From an uncultured Oscillospiraceae bacterium (GTDB taxonomy: Bacteria > Bacillota > Clostridia > Oscillospirales > Oscillospiraceae): a DNA stretch of 14,883 nucleotides. This document shows positions 6,885 through 14,843 of the stretch, piece by piece. The stretch is from assembly GCA_900756715.1 (NCBI GenBank), contig CAAELC010000139.1, positions 1 through 14,883 of the forward strand. Direction: 5' to 3'. Both the position numbers and the translations under genes were made by a program. Each line of letters starts with the position of its first letter. Positions within the stretch are counted from its first letter, which is position 1. A model generated the notes under the pieces. It was not told where the DNA came from, ran no database searches, and was given only the letters and a program-made list of their open reading frames with translations.

Positions 6885-9800
6885 AAAGCATAAATGTTCC
6901 ACACGCAAGGCCTTAATTCTTGCGGCGGTAGCGGTTCTTGTGCTGGCCATTGGCGGCACGGTGGCGTGGTTCACATTTGTCCGTCAGAATCTGAACGGCA
7001 CAATCGGATTGGGACATTTGAGCTTTCAGGTGAAAGTCTATAAAGAAAACGGCAGCGAGGCGATCAGCAGCGTCACCTCCGGCGATGACGACAATGTGGT
7101 CTATGATATTGCCAGCGGCGCAGACTGGTCAAATGAGTCCTCCGGTCGGCGGTACATCGAACTGAAGAATGACGGCACCATTGACATGCGAGCCTACCTG
7201 AGTCTGGCGGTCAGCCAGATTGGAATGGAGGATTCCAATCTCAGTGATTTCTACTTCCGCCTGACGGATATTACAGAGGATGTGGAAAAAAGCGGCTCTC
7301 TGATGGGATATGCGCAACAGACAACCGTGCCTGATGCGGGGTCTGTTTATAACGACGCCAAAAGTTATATGGCGAGTGAATTGCCTGATAGCATGAAGGT
7401 TGGTTCCGTGAAAAGAGGCGGAACCGGCTATTATGCGCTGGATTATTGCTGCAAATCGGTGCCCACCCGCCTGCTGACAGTGCGGGCCGGCAGCCAATCA
7501 CCTGAACTGCTGGTCAGCGCAATCTTTACGGCACTTCAGGCCAACTCTGAGGTTGATCTGGGGGTGGACAAGTCCAAATCCTATGAGGTCAGCGATTGGA
7601 CCGCTTTTGTGGACGCTGTCAAAGCCGCTTCTGATGGGGATACGGTTACCCTGACGAAGGACATCACCGCAACGGATTCTCAGAATATTCATCTGACCCG
7701 CGCTGTACGGCTGAATCTGTCCGGCTATAAGCTTGTAACCAAAGGGGATCTGCGCTATGAATACAGCGGCAGTCAGGAGACTTGGATTGACATAAGCGGC
7801 GGTGCAAGGCTGACGGTAGGCGGCAATTTCTATGTCAACACGCCTAATGCTAAATTTACGCTGATAGGCGGCACCAATGCGCAGGCTTTGACACTGGGAA
7901 CATGGAACGGCGGAAAGCTGCAAAACGGCGAATATTATGTATGCGCTAAAGAATACACACTGGATCACGCTACGGTGAAAGTGCTTACCAGCAGTTCCAA
8001 TACCAGAGATGCGGATATGCAGGTTGCCTCCGGCAGCAGCATTGTGGTCAGCCCCCAATCTGTGGTTGGCACAATTCAGGCCGTGACAAAGTCTCACGAT
8101 ATTCAGATTTATAACAACGGTACCATCAAACAGATTGACCTGCAGAACATGATACAGGCGGGCTATGGTGACAAGCAGATTTATATCTACAACTCCGGTA
8201 CCGTGACAGGCAGCAGCAACTATCAGGTGCTCCTGCCCACATGGTGCTCCGGCCCGGTGACGGTTCCGGACACTCCCAACACGCACATCATCAATGCCTA
8301 CGGCGCGGTTGCTATTGTGAGCAGCAAGGTGCAGCTGGCACCCAACTTCCAGGCCGTTGATATTGAGAATATGGTTCCTGAAACCAATGAAAATGTGGTT
8401 CGCCGGGCTGAAAACGATTATGTCGTGGTCAAGGATGCAGACAACCAGTATGTCTCCACCCTGATGCAGGAATACTTCAATGCTCACCCGGAATATGCCG
8501 GGGAAGCCTCCACCATCACTTCCCTGACCTATGTCAGCGCCAGCGGCGCCCATTTCAGCGAAACCGACCACCTCTATGCCCAGAGGATGACTACGCTGAC
8601 AACGCTGGATTTGTCAAACGCGATTTACGCATTGAACAGCGGCGTTTCCAGAATCGAGGGACAAAACAATGCCGCATGGCACTTGGAAAATCTGACACTT
8701 CCCAAAATCAGCACCAACCTGAGTAACTATGCATTTGCAAATTCTTACCTCAAATATGTGCTGATTCCCGGCAGTATTACCGGTATTAGCCGCGACGCCT
8801 TTTACGGAATTGCCTATAACAACACGGAGTTTGAATGGGAGCCGACCTCCAAAGCTCCGGCAAGTATATTCTATTATGCGCAGAACACTTATAATAGGCA
8901 AAGTGATGAAAAGTTCTATGTCTTTACCATGGTGGACAGTGTCCTACAGGGGTATGTAAACGCTGATTCCTATGGCTATAAGCTGGGCCGCGCATTCGAG
9001 AAGGAAGATTTTTACGACGAATCCACCAAATGCTATGTGAAAAAGCTTCCCGGCGGTAATGCCCGTATTACCCGCTATGTGGGTGAAGTGTCCGATGATA
9101 TGGTGCCCAAAATTGTCCGGGAGGGTACGGCCAAATACAATGTGACAGAAATCGGTGCCGACGCATATACCTTTGCCCTGCGAAACGGCAAGGCACTGCC
9201 GGAGAGTGTCCGTCTGGATCTGAGCCATATCACTAATGTGGGGAAGTATGCCTTCTGCCGCTATGAAAATGACCTGTTGGGGAATGCACAGGACCAGTTT
9301 AATATCCAGTCCATCGACTGGAATTTGCCCTGCGGCGCCGGAGCCTATGCCTTTATGCGCTGCACCATCGGCCAGCTGAAGACTTTGGGAACCGGCACCT
9401 TTGCGGGCTACGCATTCTTTACCTGCAACTTTACCGGTGATGTGGACCTGCAGGGCAGCTACACAACCTCGGTGTTCAACTCCTGCACATTTGGCGGCAG
9501 GGTACGCCTGTTGGACGGCACAACGGCCAACGGAACGCTGATGGGGAATACCAGCTTTACCAATGATGGCAGCCTGATCTGCGTGGGCCATAACCGGTTT
9601 ACCGGCAATACAAGCTACGCAACCATTTCCCTGAAAAGCGGCACCGGGGCAGTGGGCATCCCGGCGGCGGTGGATGGAAAGAATACGGTCATTGATTTCC
9701 GGGGACTTCAGGTAAACGAAGGCACCGCTATGAATGACAATAATCTGAACGGCGGCGTGTTCTATGCCGGCAATAAAGAGTATTACGATGCGAATCAGAA

Positions 9801-12800
9801 GGATTCCACCGGCTTTCCGTATAAGCTGGGTTCCCTGATAAAAGGAAGTACCTCAAACAGAGCCGTAATTGAAAAGGTTGTTCTGGGTGCGCTGCCCACC
9901 AATTGCCACTTCTATTATCAAGGGGCCGGAGCTAACAGCACTGCGACCTACCGGCACATCCGTCATGTTTACTTCGATGCTGATTACAAGACTTCACCAG
10001 AGCGCCTGTTTGATGCCACCACGCTGGATGATCTGGAGTTCTCGGATCAGATTACCAACATCGAGGTGCAGCAATACGGATTTGAATATGCGAATCTGGC
10101 CTGTGATGCACAGGACGTTACTAATCTTCTGAATCTGATCTTCCAGCCGGACAAGACCTCTGGCTACATACCGGGCCGCATGGCGTTTTTCTATACACTC
10201 TTCCCGGATGATTTCACCGAACTCAGACTTCCCGCGGATAATCGTCTTTCGAATACGATTTTTGACTATGTGACCATGCGCGGCGTGACAAAGGTGACCT
10301 TTACAGGGGGCAACGGTCTGTGTCAGTCTTATCCGTTTTACAACACATCGTTCCCCAGTCTGAAGACGATCGTGATGGAATCCGGAACGCTTGCGTTTTC
10401 TACATCGTACGGCCTTCCGCCTTTGAGCGCGGTGGAAGAACTGATCATTCAGGGTGATTGCACCATCAACAGCATGAACTTTACCGGCACGCTGTCGAAG
10501 CTGAAAAGCATCCAGATTGGAAACCGTGTGACTATTCCCAAAAACGGCTTCAGCAGCATGAACGCCGGCGCGCTGGAGACACTGACATTCGGCGATAACT
10601 GCGTGCTGAAAGACAATGCGTTTTCCAGTGCTACCTTCGGCAAACTGAAGGCGTTCACCTTCAAGGGAACCGCCAGTGATGGCAATCAAATTTTTTCTTC
10701 CACGAAATTCCCGGAGCTGGAAACCTTTGAGATTGCAGCCGGTTCTTATATGGTTATTGATGTTGCGGCTGGACCTTTTTCGTATGCACAGTTTCCGAAG
10801 GTAACCGAGTTCAAGGTAGGGGATGGAGCCTATATCTGTGGCTATGCGTTCCAGCGGGCTACATTTAATTCACTTACGTCCCTTACACTGAATAACACCA
10901 GCAGCTACAACAACAGTACTTTCTACGAAACAAAGTTCCCTGTGCTGGATTCCATCACATTCCTCAATGATGGCAACTACACCTATGGCGGCTCCCTGTT
11001 TCGGTACAGTAATCTGACGGAACTGAATGTAAGCAGCATCAACTTTGCAAAGGATCTGGATTTGGGAAGTGTTTTCAATTATGTGAAGTTTCCCAATGTT
11101 AAAGAACTGGATTGTACAAATCTCCGCTCCCTTGCGCCGAACACATTTAGTTATTGCGAATTCCCAGCACTGGAGCACATTGATGCCCATGATATTCTGC
11201 AGGTAGGCAATAACTGCTTCGGTAATATCACAAGTCCCAGCATAAGCGCAGATTTCAGTGGCGTCCCGTTTCTCGGTATGAGCGTATTTAGGGCGAAGTA
11301 TGTCAAAGATCTCCGGCTTGGTGTGACAGAAGAATCCATGCGCAGAATCAACGAAAGGTTCGGAACATCTTATTCCCTGAACGATGCCTGCTTCTGCTAT
11401 AGCACAATCACGAACGGCGTGTATTATGCAGGTTCAAACAACAGCGGCCTGTTCAGCTATTGTGATACGGAGGTGGAAAATCTTTATCTGGTCGGCGATC
11501 TGCCCTATAAAACGAATTATCGAATGGGCTGGGAGAATTGGCCGCTTCTGGGCAGCTATAGTAACTATCTGCGTGAGTATGATCACATCTATGTCTCCGC
11601 CGACTGCACCAGAATTGTGCCCTATCTGTTCAGCAGCAAATATGAGGGCAAGACGATTATCAAGGAACTCACCTTTGCAGACCCACAAAACACCCCGGAC
11701 ATCAACGAGTACGCATTCTATTATGCAGATATCCAAGTGGGTACATTGGAACTGAATGGCTCCAGTATTGGTAATTATGCTTTTCGGAATGGAGCCTCTG
11801 GGCTGACAAAGCTGGTGCTCACGGGCACCGGCACGGAGACGCTTGAAAGAAACTGGCTTCAAAATTCCAAAATTAAAACGCTCGTTCTGAAGGGCAGCTT
11901 TCTGTCGGTGGATTCCAACTCGTTTTCAAGTGCCGATAATCTGACCACAATCCGCATTATAAGCGACACCATGCTGAATCTGACCAGCAATTATTCGTTC
12001 CCCACAAGAATAAGCCTGAAAATCTATGTTCCCGTGGATTTGCTGGCGGCATACAAGGAAAGATATCCTAATAACGACAAGTACAACCAGTTCGTCAGCG
12101 ACAAGCAGTTCTACACCAACTACACGGATGCATCCGGCTGCGTCTGGAACTATGTGTTTGCAAGTCCCGGGTCCGCCGATGTCTACCTGCTGGATATGAC
12201 CAACCCGAAAAACGCGGCGCAGATTGCCGTGCCTGAAAAGGTAACGCCCACCGCCGCAGACGGCGAAACGGGGACTGAGTGTACGGTGGTTGGTCTGGCA
12301 GAGGAAATTTTCAACGCATCCAACCTGAGCGGCGTAACCTCCATCAGTCTGCCCGCATCTGTATACGACTTTACCTTTGCGGCCTTTGATTCCAGCGTGA
12401 ACGCCATCCCGTCCATCACGGTGGCGGATGACAGTGGATATTTCACCATTCAGAATGGCACCTTGATAAGCGCAGACCTGCATGTCCTGATTGGTGTCAT
12501 GACCGTGCCTAACGAGACTTATGTGGTTCCGGACACGGTGACTGACATTCTCGGCGGCGCCTTCCGCTTCACGGGGGCTGTAACCAGCTTTGTGCTGCCC
12601 AACACCGCGGTGACGGTTTCCTCGGCTGACCGTTTCGGTGGGCGCTTCGCCAGCGAAATCAAGGAAGACGAAAACATCGCTGACCAGTTCTATTTCAGCA
12701 ACACCGGTGCAACCATCCATGTGCCTGCGGAAATGCTGGACACATACCGCCATTCCCCCTATTACAGCGGCGTTCAGTTTGCGCTGGTGGGTGATGTCAC

Positions 12801-13734
12801 ACGCCAGACGGACGCACAGGGCGTGACCCGCATTTATGTGGGCGGCAAGGAGCTGGCGGTGGACGGCGACCAGACCAGCACGCAGGCGATTCCCCGTGGC
12901 GTGCAGGTCTATACCAGTGCAAATGCGCTGGCGGATACCTTCGCCCTGTTCGGCAGTGACGACAACCGCACGCATTTTGCAGACGGAAGCGGATTTGAAT
13001 TTGCCCTTTCTGCGGATAGGACGGCTCAGATTACCGCTGTGCCTGAGAATGCTTCCGGCGTGCTGACCCTGCCTGTGTCCGTAACGGCAGAAAGCCAAAC
13101 CTACGAGGTGACCGGCGTGGATGCAGCCGCTTTGAGCGGTCTACCTGATGTAACTGCCTTCGCCCTTGGCGGCGTCAGTAAAGCGTTTTCCGTGGACGAG
13201 AGTGGCGTCCTGTATAGTCTGGATGGTACGGTGCTTTACCGCTATCCCGCGGCGTCTCTGCCCAGCGAATATCAGGTGCCGGCAGCCGTGACCCGGATTG
13301 AAGCCTACGCCTTCTCTCAGGTGCAGAATCTGCAGCAGCTCTATATGAGCTCCTCCGCTCTGCGAGGCGTGCAGACCAATGCCTTTGCAGATTGTCCGGA
13401 TACGCTGGTGGTGCTTTCCGGCAATCGGGTCACAGATAATCAGGAGATTTTCTCCCAGTTTATGAGCAATGTCGACCCGGAGTCCCTGCGGAATTTGCAG
13501 GTGACCACGCCCCGGGGAACGGTCTGTCTGGTTCTGGAGAAGGATTTCCGGCTGAATCTGCCCTGCCTGGCAGGCACGCAGGATGCGCTGACGCTGCCCA
13601 GCCCCACCCGGGATGGCTACATCTTCGGCGGCTGGTTCCTCAGCGAGGATTGCTCCGGCAGCCCGGTTACGCAGATTGACGCCTCTTTCAGCGGCAGCCT
13701 GTCCCTGTTCGCCAAGTGGACGCCGGCCGGCTGA
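6868..13734 (+). CDS. Giant exported BspA-type leucine-rich repeat protein with TasA-like N-terminal domain
   Basis: 2288 residues from ATG at 6868 (a second ATG follows directly), with ribosome site AAAGGAGG at 6851-6858 inside the peptidase gene. Residues 15-35 are a hydrophobic signal ending in GGTVAWFT (29-36). Residues about 37-230 look like a TasA/camelysin-type domain: KNDGT at 100-104 sits at nearly the same distance from the N-terminus as ENKGS (97-101) in the 5723 product. From about 242 comes WTAFVDAVKAASDGDTVTL, which resembles the start of pectate-lyase-like beta-helix domains. From about 575 to 2185 runs a long BspA/LRR_5-type array with units such as AFxxxxF and LTxLxL. Residues about 2241-2288 form one InlB/Flg_new-type repeat (TRDGYIFGGWF ... 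LFAKW). There is no LPXTG, membrane anchor or SLH domain. It is likely a surface adhesin or scaffold held through the fibre. The size is large for the class. Function inferred; ligand unknown. Confidence 0.9.
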   Translation: MMQKNKKHKCSTRKALILAAVAVLVLAIGGTVAWFTFVRQNLNGTIGLGHLSFQVKVYKENGSEAISSVTSGDDDNVVYDIASGADWSNESSGRRYIELKNDGTIDMRAYLSLAVSQIGMEDSNLSDFYFRLTDITEDVEKSGSLMGYAQQTTVPDAGSVYNDAKSYMASELPDSMKVGSVKRGGTGYYALDYCCKSVPTRLLTVRAGSQSPELLVSAIFTALQANSEVDLGVDKSKSYEVSDWTAFVDAVKAASDGDTVTLTKDITATDSQNIHLTRAVRLNLSGYKLVTKGDLRYEYSGSQETWIDISGGARLTVGGNFYVNTPNAKFTLIGGTNAQALTLGTWNGGKLQNGEYYVCAKEYTLDHATVKVLTSSSNTRDADMQVASGSSIVVSPQSVVGTIQAVTKSHDIQIYNNGTIKQIDLQNMIQAGYGDKQIYIYNSGTVTGSSNYQVLLPTWCSGPVTVPDTPNTHIINAYGAVAIVSSKVQLAPNFQAVDIENMVPETNENVVRRAENDYVVVKDADNQYVSTLMQEYFNAHPEYAGEASTITSLTYVSASGAHFSETDHLYAQRMTTLTTLDLSNAIYALNSGVSRIEGQNNAAWHLENLTLPKISTNLSNYAFANSYLKYVLIPGSITGISRDAFYGIAYNNTEFEWEPTSKAPASIFYYAQNTYNRQSDEKFYVFTMVDSVLQGYVNADSYGYKLGRAFEKEDFYDESTKCYVKKLPGGNARITRYVGEVSDDMVPKIVREGTAKYNVTEIGADAYTFALRNGKALPESVRLDLSHITNVGKYAFCRYENDLLGNAQDQFNIQSIDWNLPCGAGAYAFMRCTIGQLKTLGTGTFAGYAFFTCNFTGDVDLQGSYTTSVFNSCTFGGRVRLLDGTTANGTLMGNTSFTNDGSLICVGHNRFTGNTSYATISLKSGTGAVGIPAAVDGKNTVIDFRGLQVNEGTAMNDNNLNGGVFYAGNKEYYDANQKDSTGFPYKLGSLIKGSTSNRAVIEKVVLGALPTNCHFYYQGAGANSTATYRHIRHVYFDADYKTSPERLFDATTLDDLEFSDQITNIEVQQYGFEYANLACDAQDVTNLLNLIFQPDKTSGYIPGRMAFFYTLFPDDFTELRLPADNRLSNTIFDYVTMRGVTKVTFTGGNGLCQSYPFYNTSFPSLKTIVMESGTLAFSTSYGLPPLSAVEELIIQGDCTINSMNFTGTLSKLKSIQIGNRVTIPKNGFSSMNAGALETLTFGDNCVLKDNAFSSATFGKLKAFTFKGTASDGNQIFSSTKFPELETFEIAAGSYMVIDVAAGPFSYAQFPKVTEFKVGDGAYICGYAFQRATFNSLTSLTLNNTSSYNNSTFYETKFPVLDSITFLNDGNYTYGGSLFRYSNLTELNVSSINFAKDLDLGSVFNYVKFPNVKELDCTNLRSLAPNTFSYCEFPALEHIDAHDILQVGNNCFGNITSPSISADFSGVPFLGMSVFRAKYVKDLRLGVTEESMRRINERFGTSYSLNDACFCYSTITNGVYYAGSNNSGLFSYCDTEVENLYLVGDLPYKTNYRMGWENWPLLGSYSNYLREYDHIYVSADCTRIVPYLFSSKYEGKTIIKELTFADPQNTPDINEYAFYYADIQVGTLELNGSSIGNYAFRNGASGLTKLVLTGTGTETLERNWLQNSKIKTLVLKGSFLSVDSNSFSSADNLTTIRIISDTMLNLTSNYSFPTRISLKIYVPVDLLAAYKERYPNNDKYNQFVSDKQFYTNYTDASGCVWNYVFASPGSADVYLLDMTNPKNAAQIAVPEKVTPTAADGETGTECTVVGLAEEIFNASNLSGVTSISLPASVYDFTFAAFDSSVNAIPSITVADDSGYFTIQNGTLISADLHVLIGVMTVPNETYVVPDTVTDILGGAFRFTGAVTSFVLPNTAVTVSSADRFGGRFASEIKEDENIADQFYFSNTGATIHVPAEMLDTYRHSPYYSGVQFALVGDVTRQTDAQGVTRIYVGGKELAVDGDQTSTQAIPRGVQVYTSANALADTFALFGSDDNRTHFADGSGFEFALSADRTAQITAVPENASGVLTLPVSVTAESQTYEVTGVDAAALSGLPDVTAFALGGVSKAFSVDESGVLYSLDGTVLYRYPAASLPSEYQVPAAVTRIEAYAFSQVQNLQQLYMSSSALRGVQTNAFADCPDTLVVLSGNRVTDNQEIFSQFMSNVDPESLRNLQVTTPRGTVCLVLEKDFRLNLPCLAGTQDALTLPSPTRDGYIFGGWFLSEDCSGSPVTQIDASFSGSLSLFAKWTPAG
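10546..11181 (+). repeat. Regular ~24-residue protein repeats within the LRR array
   Basis: Nine consecutive units begin at residues 1227, 1251, 1275, 1303, 1327, 1351, 1377, 1402 and 1426. Steps are 24, 24, 28, 24, 24, 26, 25 and 24. The unit core is Phe at position 2, often FP or F plus a small residue at 7-8, then Leu or Val at 10 and a hydrophobic residue at 13, as in TFSYCEFPALEHI, VFNYVKFPNVKEL, PFSYAQFPKVTEF and TFYETKFPVLDSI. A related unit lies earlier, at residue 1156. The DNA is diverged between units, so this is an old protein-level repeat. Confidence 0.75.
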
Positions 13735-13770
13735 GCCGTTGCGTGCCCAATTCGGCACATCATGCACACC

Positions 13771-13786
13771 TGCCCCACCGGGGGCA
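13771..13786 (+). other. Small perfect hairpin
   Basis: TGCCCC (13771-13776) and GGGGCA (13781-13786) form a perfect 6-bp stem around ACCG. No T-run follows, so it is not a standard intrinsic terminator. Confidence 0.4.
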
Positions 13787-13804
13787 CACAGAAACCCCTG
13801 TTGC

Positions 13805-13838
13805 CGCCGCTGCTCCGGCCCGGCCAGCCGGAGCGGCG
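13805..13838 (+). other. GC-rich stem-loop between the LRR gene and the last gene
   Basis: GCTCCGGC (13812-13819) pairs with GCCGGAGC (13827-13834) around a 7-base loop. The stem extends by CGCC (13805-13808) with GGCG (13835-13838) if GCT at 13809-13811 bulges out, giving 12 pairs. It is strong but has no following T-run. It may act as an mRNA 3' or 5' stabiliser or a weak attenuator. Confidence 0.5.
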
Positions 13839-13864
13839 ACCCAGCAGTTTAAATACATATCCCA

Positions 13865-13879
13865 TCCTGCGCAGCAGGA
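13865..13879 (+). other. Short inverted repeat, possible operator
   Basis: TCCTGC (13865-13870) and GCAGGA (13874-13879) are separated by GCA, within the AT-rich leader about 30 bases before the start codon of the last gene. It could be a protein-binding site or a small leader hairpin; nothing more can be said from sequence alone. Confidence 0.3.
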
Positions 13880-13896
13880 ATTTATACAAGAATGTG

Positions 13897-13900
13897 AGGA
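13897..13900 (+). promoter_or_regulatory. Ribosome binding site fixing the ATG start of the last gene
   Basis: AGGA lies 7 bases before ATG at 13908. The open frame extends back to a GTG at 13716, but that extension overlaps the LRR gene, covers the hairpin region and would bury the export signal 64 residues inside the protein. Confidence 0.6.
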
Positions 13901-13907
13901 ACAAGAC

Positions 13908-14843
13908 ATGAAAGCAAACCATTCATCCCCCCGCAAAAGAATGATGCTGTCCTCTCTGGCAATGCTGTTGATCGCTACATTGACACTGGGTATGGCAACC
14001 TACGCATGGTTCAGCATGAGCAAGACCACCGAGGTCACCGGCCTGAACTTCACTGCCGAGGCCGCAAACGGCATCCAGATTTCCACCGATGGTGTCAATT
14101 GGAAAACTGCCCTGACCGCCAATGACATTAAGAGTGCACAGAATCTGCAGGCGCTGAAGCCCGCCTCCACCGATGGTAAAGTTACTGCGGGCGCACTGAG
14201 CTTCTTTGGCCTTGATGCGAACGGCAAGAATGTCATGGCCGCAAGCCCTGTCACCACTACTGCTGACGGCGGCTACTTTGCATTCGATTTCTATGTCCTG
14301 AACCAGATGGGTGCCAATACTACCTTCCAGCTGAATCTGGCTGATTCCAAGGTAACAGCAGGCACCGATGCTAAGGGAACCGAAAATGCCGTGCGCGTAG
14401 CATTCATTCAGCAGAACAGCAACACAACTGTGGACACCGCCACGAATGGCGGCACCACTGCCACCATCTGGGAGCCCAATGCAACCACTCATACCACCTT
14501 TGCGATGAATACCCGCCGCGCTCCTGGGGATAACGGTATTGTTACAGGTACAGCTCTCGTGAAAAATGGTACGGCGTACAGCTATCTTGGCCTGAACGCT
14601 GCGTTTGCTGGCCCGGATCTGACCACTGGTGCAGTGAATGATACAACTAATGCGGCAAAGGTCACCACTGTTACCGGTACTACCGGGGTAAGCGCTGCTC
14701 TGGGCACCATGACTCAGGATTGCATCACCAAGTATACCTGCTACATCTGGATCGAAGGTCAGGATGTGGACTGCGCCAACGATGTCGCCTCTGGTAAGTT
14801 TGATGTAGCGCTGAAATTCAGTCTGCCCGAAAATAACGCTTAA
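13908..14843 (+). CDS. Exported SipW-type signal protein F, candidate major fibre subunit
   Basis: 311 residues from ATG at 13908. The basic N-terminus and hydrophobic segment (about 12-32) end in ATYAWFS (30-36). NGIQISTDGVNW (54-65), VRVAF (162-166), WEPN (188-191) and WIEGQDVDC (281-289) followed by a KFDVALKF strand are all shared with the 2911/3828 products, so it is a paralog. The mature part is rich in Thr, Ala, Asn and Gly and is low in complexity compared with the others. Its only cysteines are 272, 278 and 289, clustered around the WxEG motif. The gene has its own leader with hairpins, an ATG start and a run of apparently preferred codons (CTG, ACC, GCC, CAG), which together suggest higher expression than its neighbours. 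The idea that it is the major subunit is inference. It ends 40 bases before the window end. Confidence 0.85.
   Translation: MKANHSSPRKRMMLSSLAMLLIATLTLGMATYAWFSMSKTTEVTGLNFTAEAANGIQISTDGVNWKTALTANDIKSAQNLQALKPASTDGKVTAGALSFFGLDANGKNVMAASPVTTTADGGYFAFDFYVLNQMGANTTFQLNLADSKVTAGTDAKGTENAVRVAFIQQNSNTTVDTATNGGTTATIWEPNATTHTTFAMNTRRAPGDNGIVTGTALVKNGTAYSYLGLNAAFAGPDLTTGAVNDTTNAAKVTTVTGTTGVSAALGTMTQDCITKYTCYIWIEGQDVDCANDVASGKFDVALKFSLPENNA

Larger units (their letters stand above)
13735..13907 (+). other. 173-base intergenic region with inverted repeats
   Basis: This is the largest gap in the window. The first two thirds are GC-rich with two stem-loops, and the last third (about 13847-13893) is AT-rich with a third short inverted repeat and then the ribosome site of the next gene. 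No gene is supported here. The AT-rich part (TTTAAATACATAT, TTTATACAAG) could hold a promoter -10 region, but I cannot pair one with a convincing -35. It may separate expression of the last gene from the upstream operon. Confidence 0.5.

Noticed and set aside
7498..8571. Long minus-strand open frame of 357 codons
   Set aside because: It lies wholly antisense to the LRR gene, has no plausible ribosome site or recognisable domain, and reads as low-information His/Ile-rich sequence typical of an antisense shadow.
11926..13098. Minus-strand open frame of 390 codons
   Set aside because: It is antisense to the LRR gene, has no motifs and a His/Arg/Gly-rich composition, and the plus-strand protein across it is continuous and repeat-structured.
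13580..13734. Sortase anchor at the end of the LRR protein
   Set aside because: The protein ends at LFAKWTPAG with no LPXTG-like motif, hydrophobic segment or basic tail.
13805..13850. Intrinsic terminator after the LRR gene
   Set aside because: The stem is strong but is followed by GACCCAGCAG, not a T-run, so it is not called a terminator.
13716..13907. N-terminal extension of the last gene to GTG at 13716
   Set aside because: It overlaps the LRR gene, covers the hairpin leader and would place the export signal inside the protein; the ATG at 13908 has its own ribosome site.
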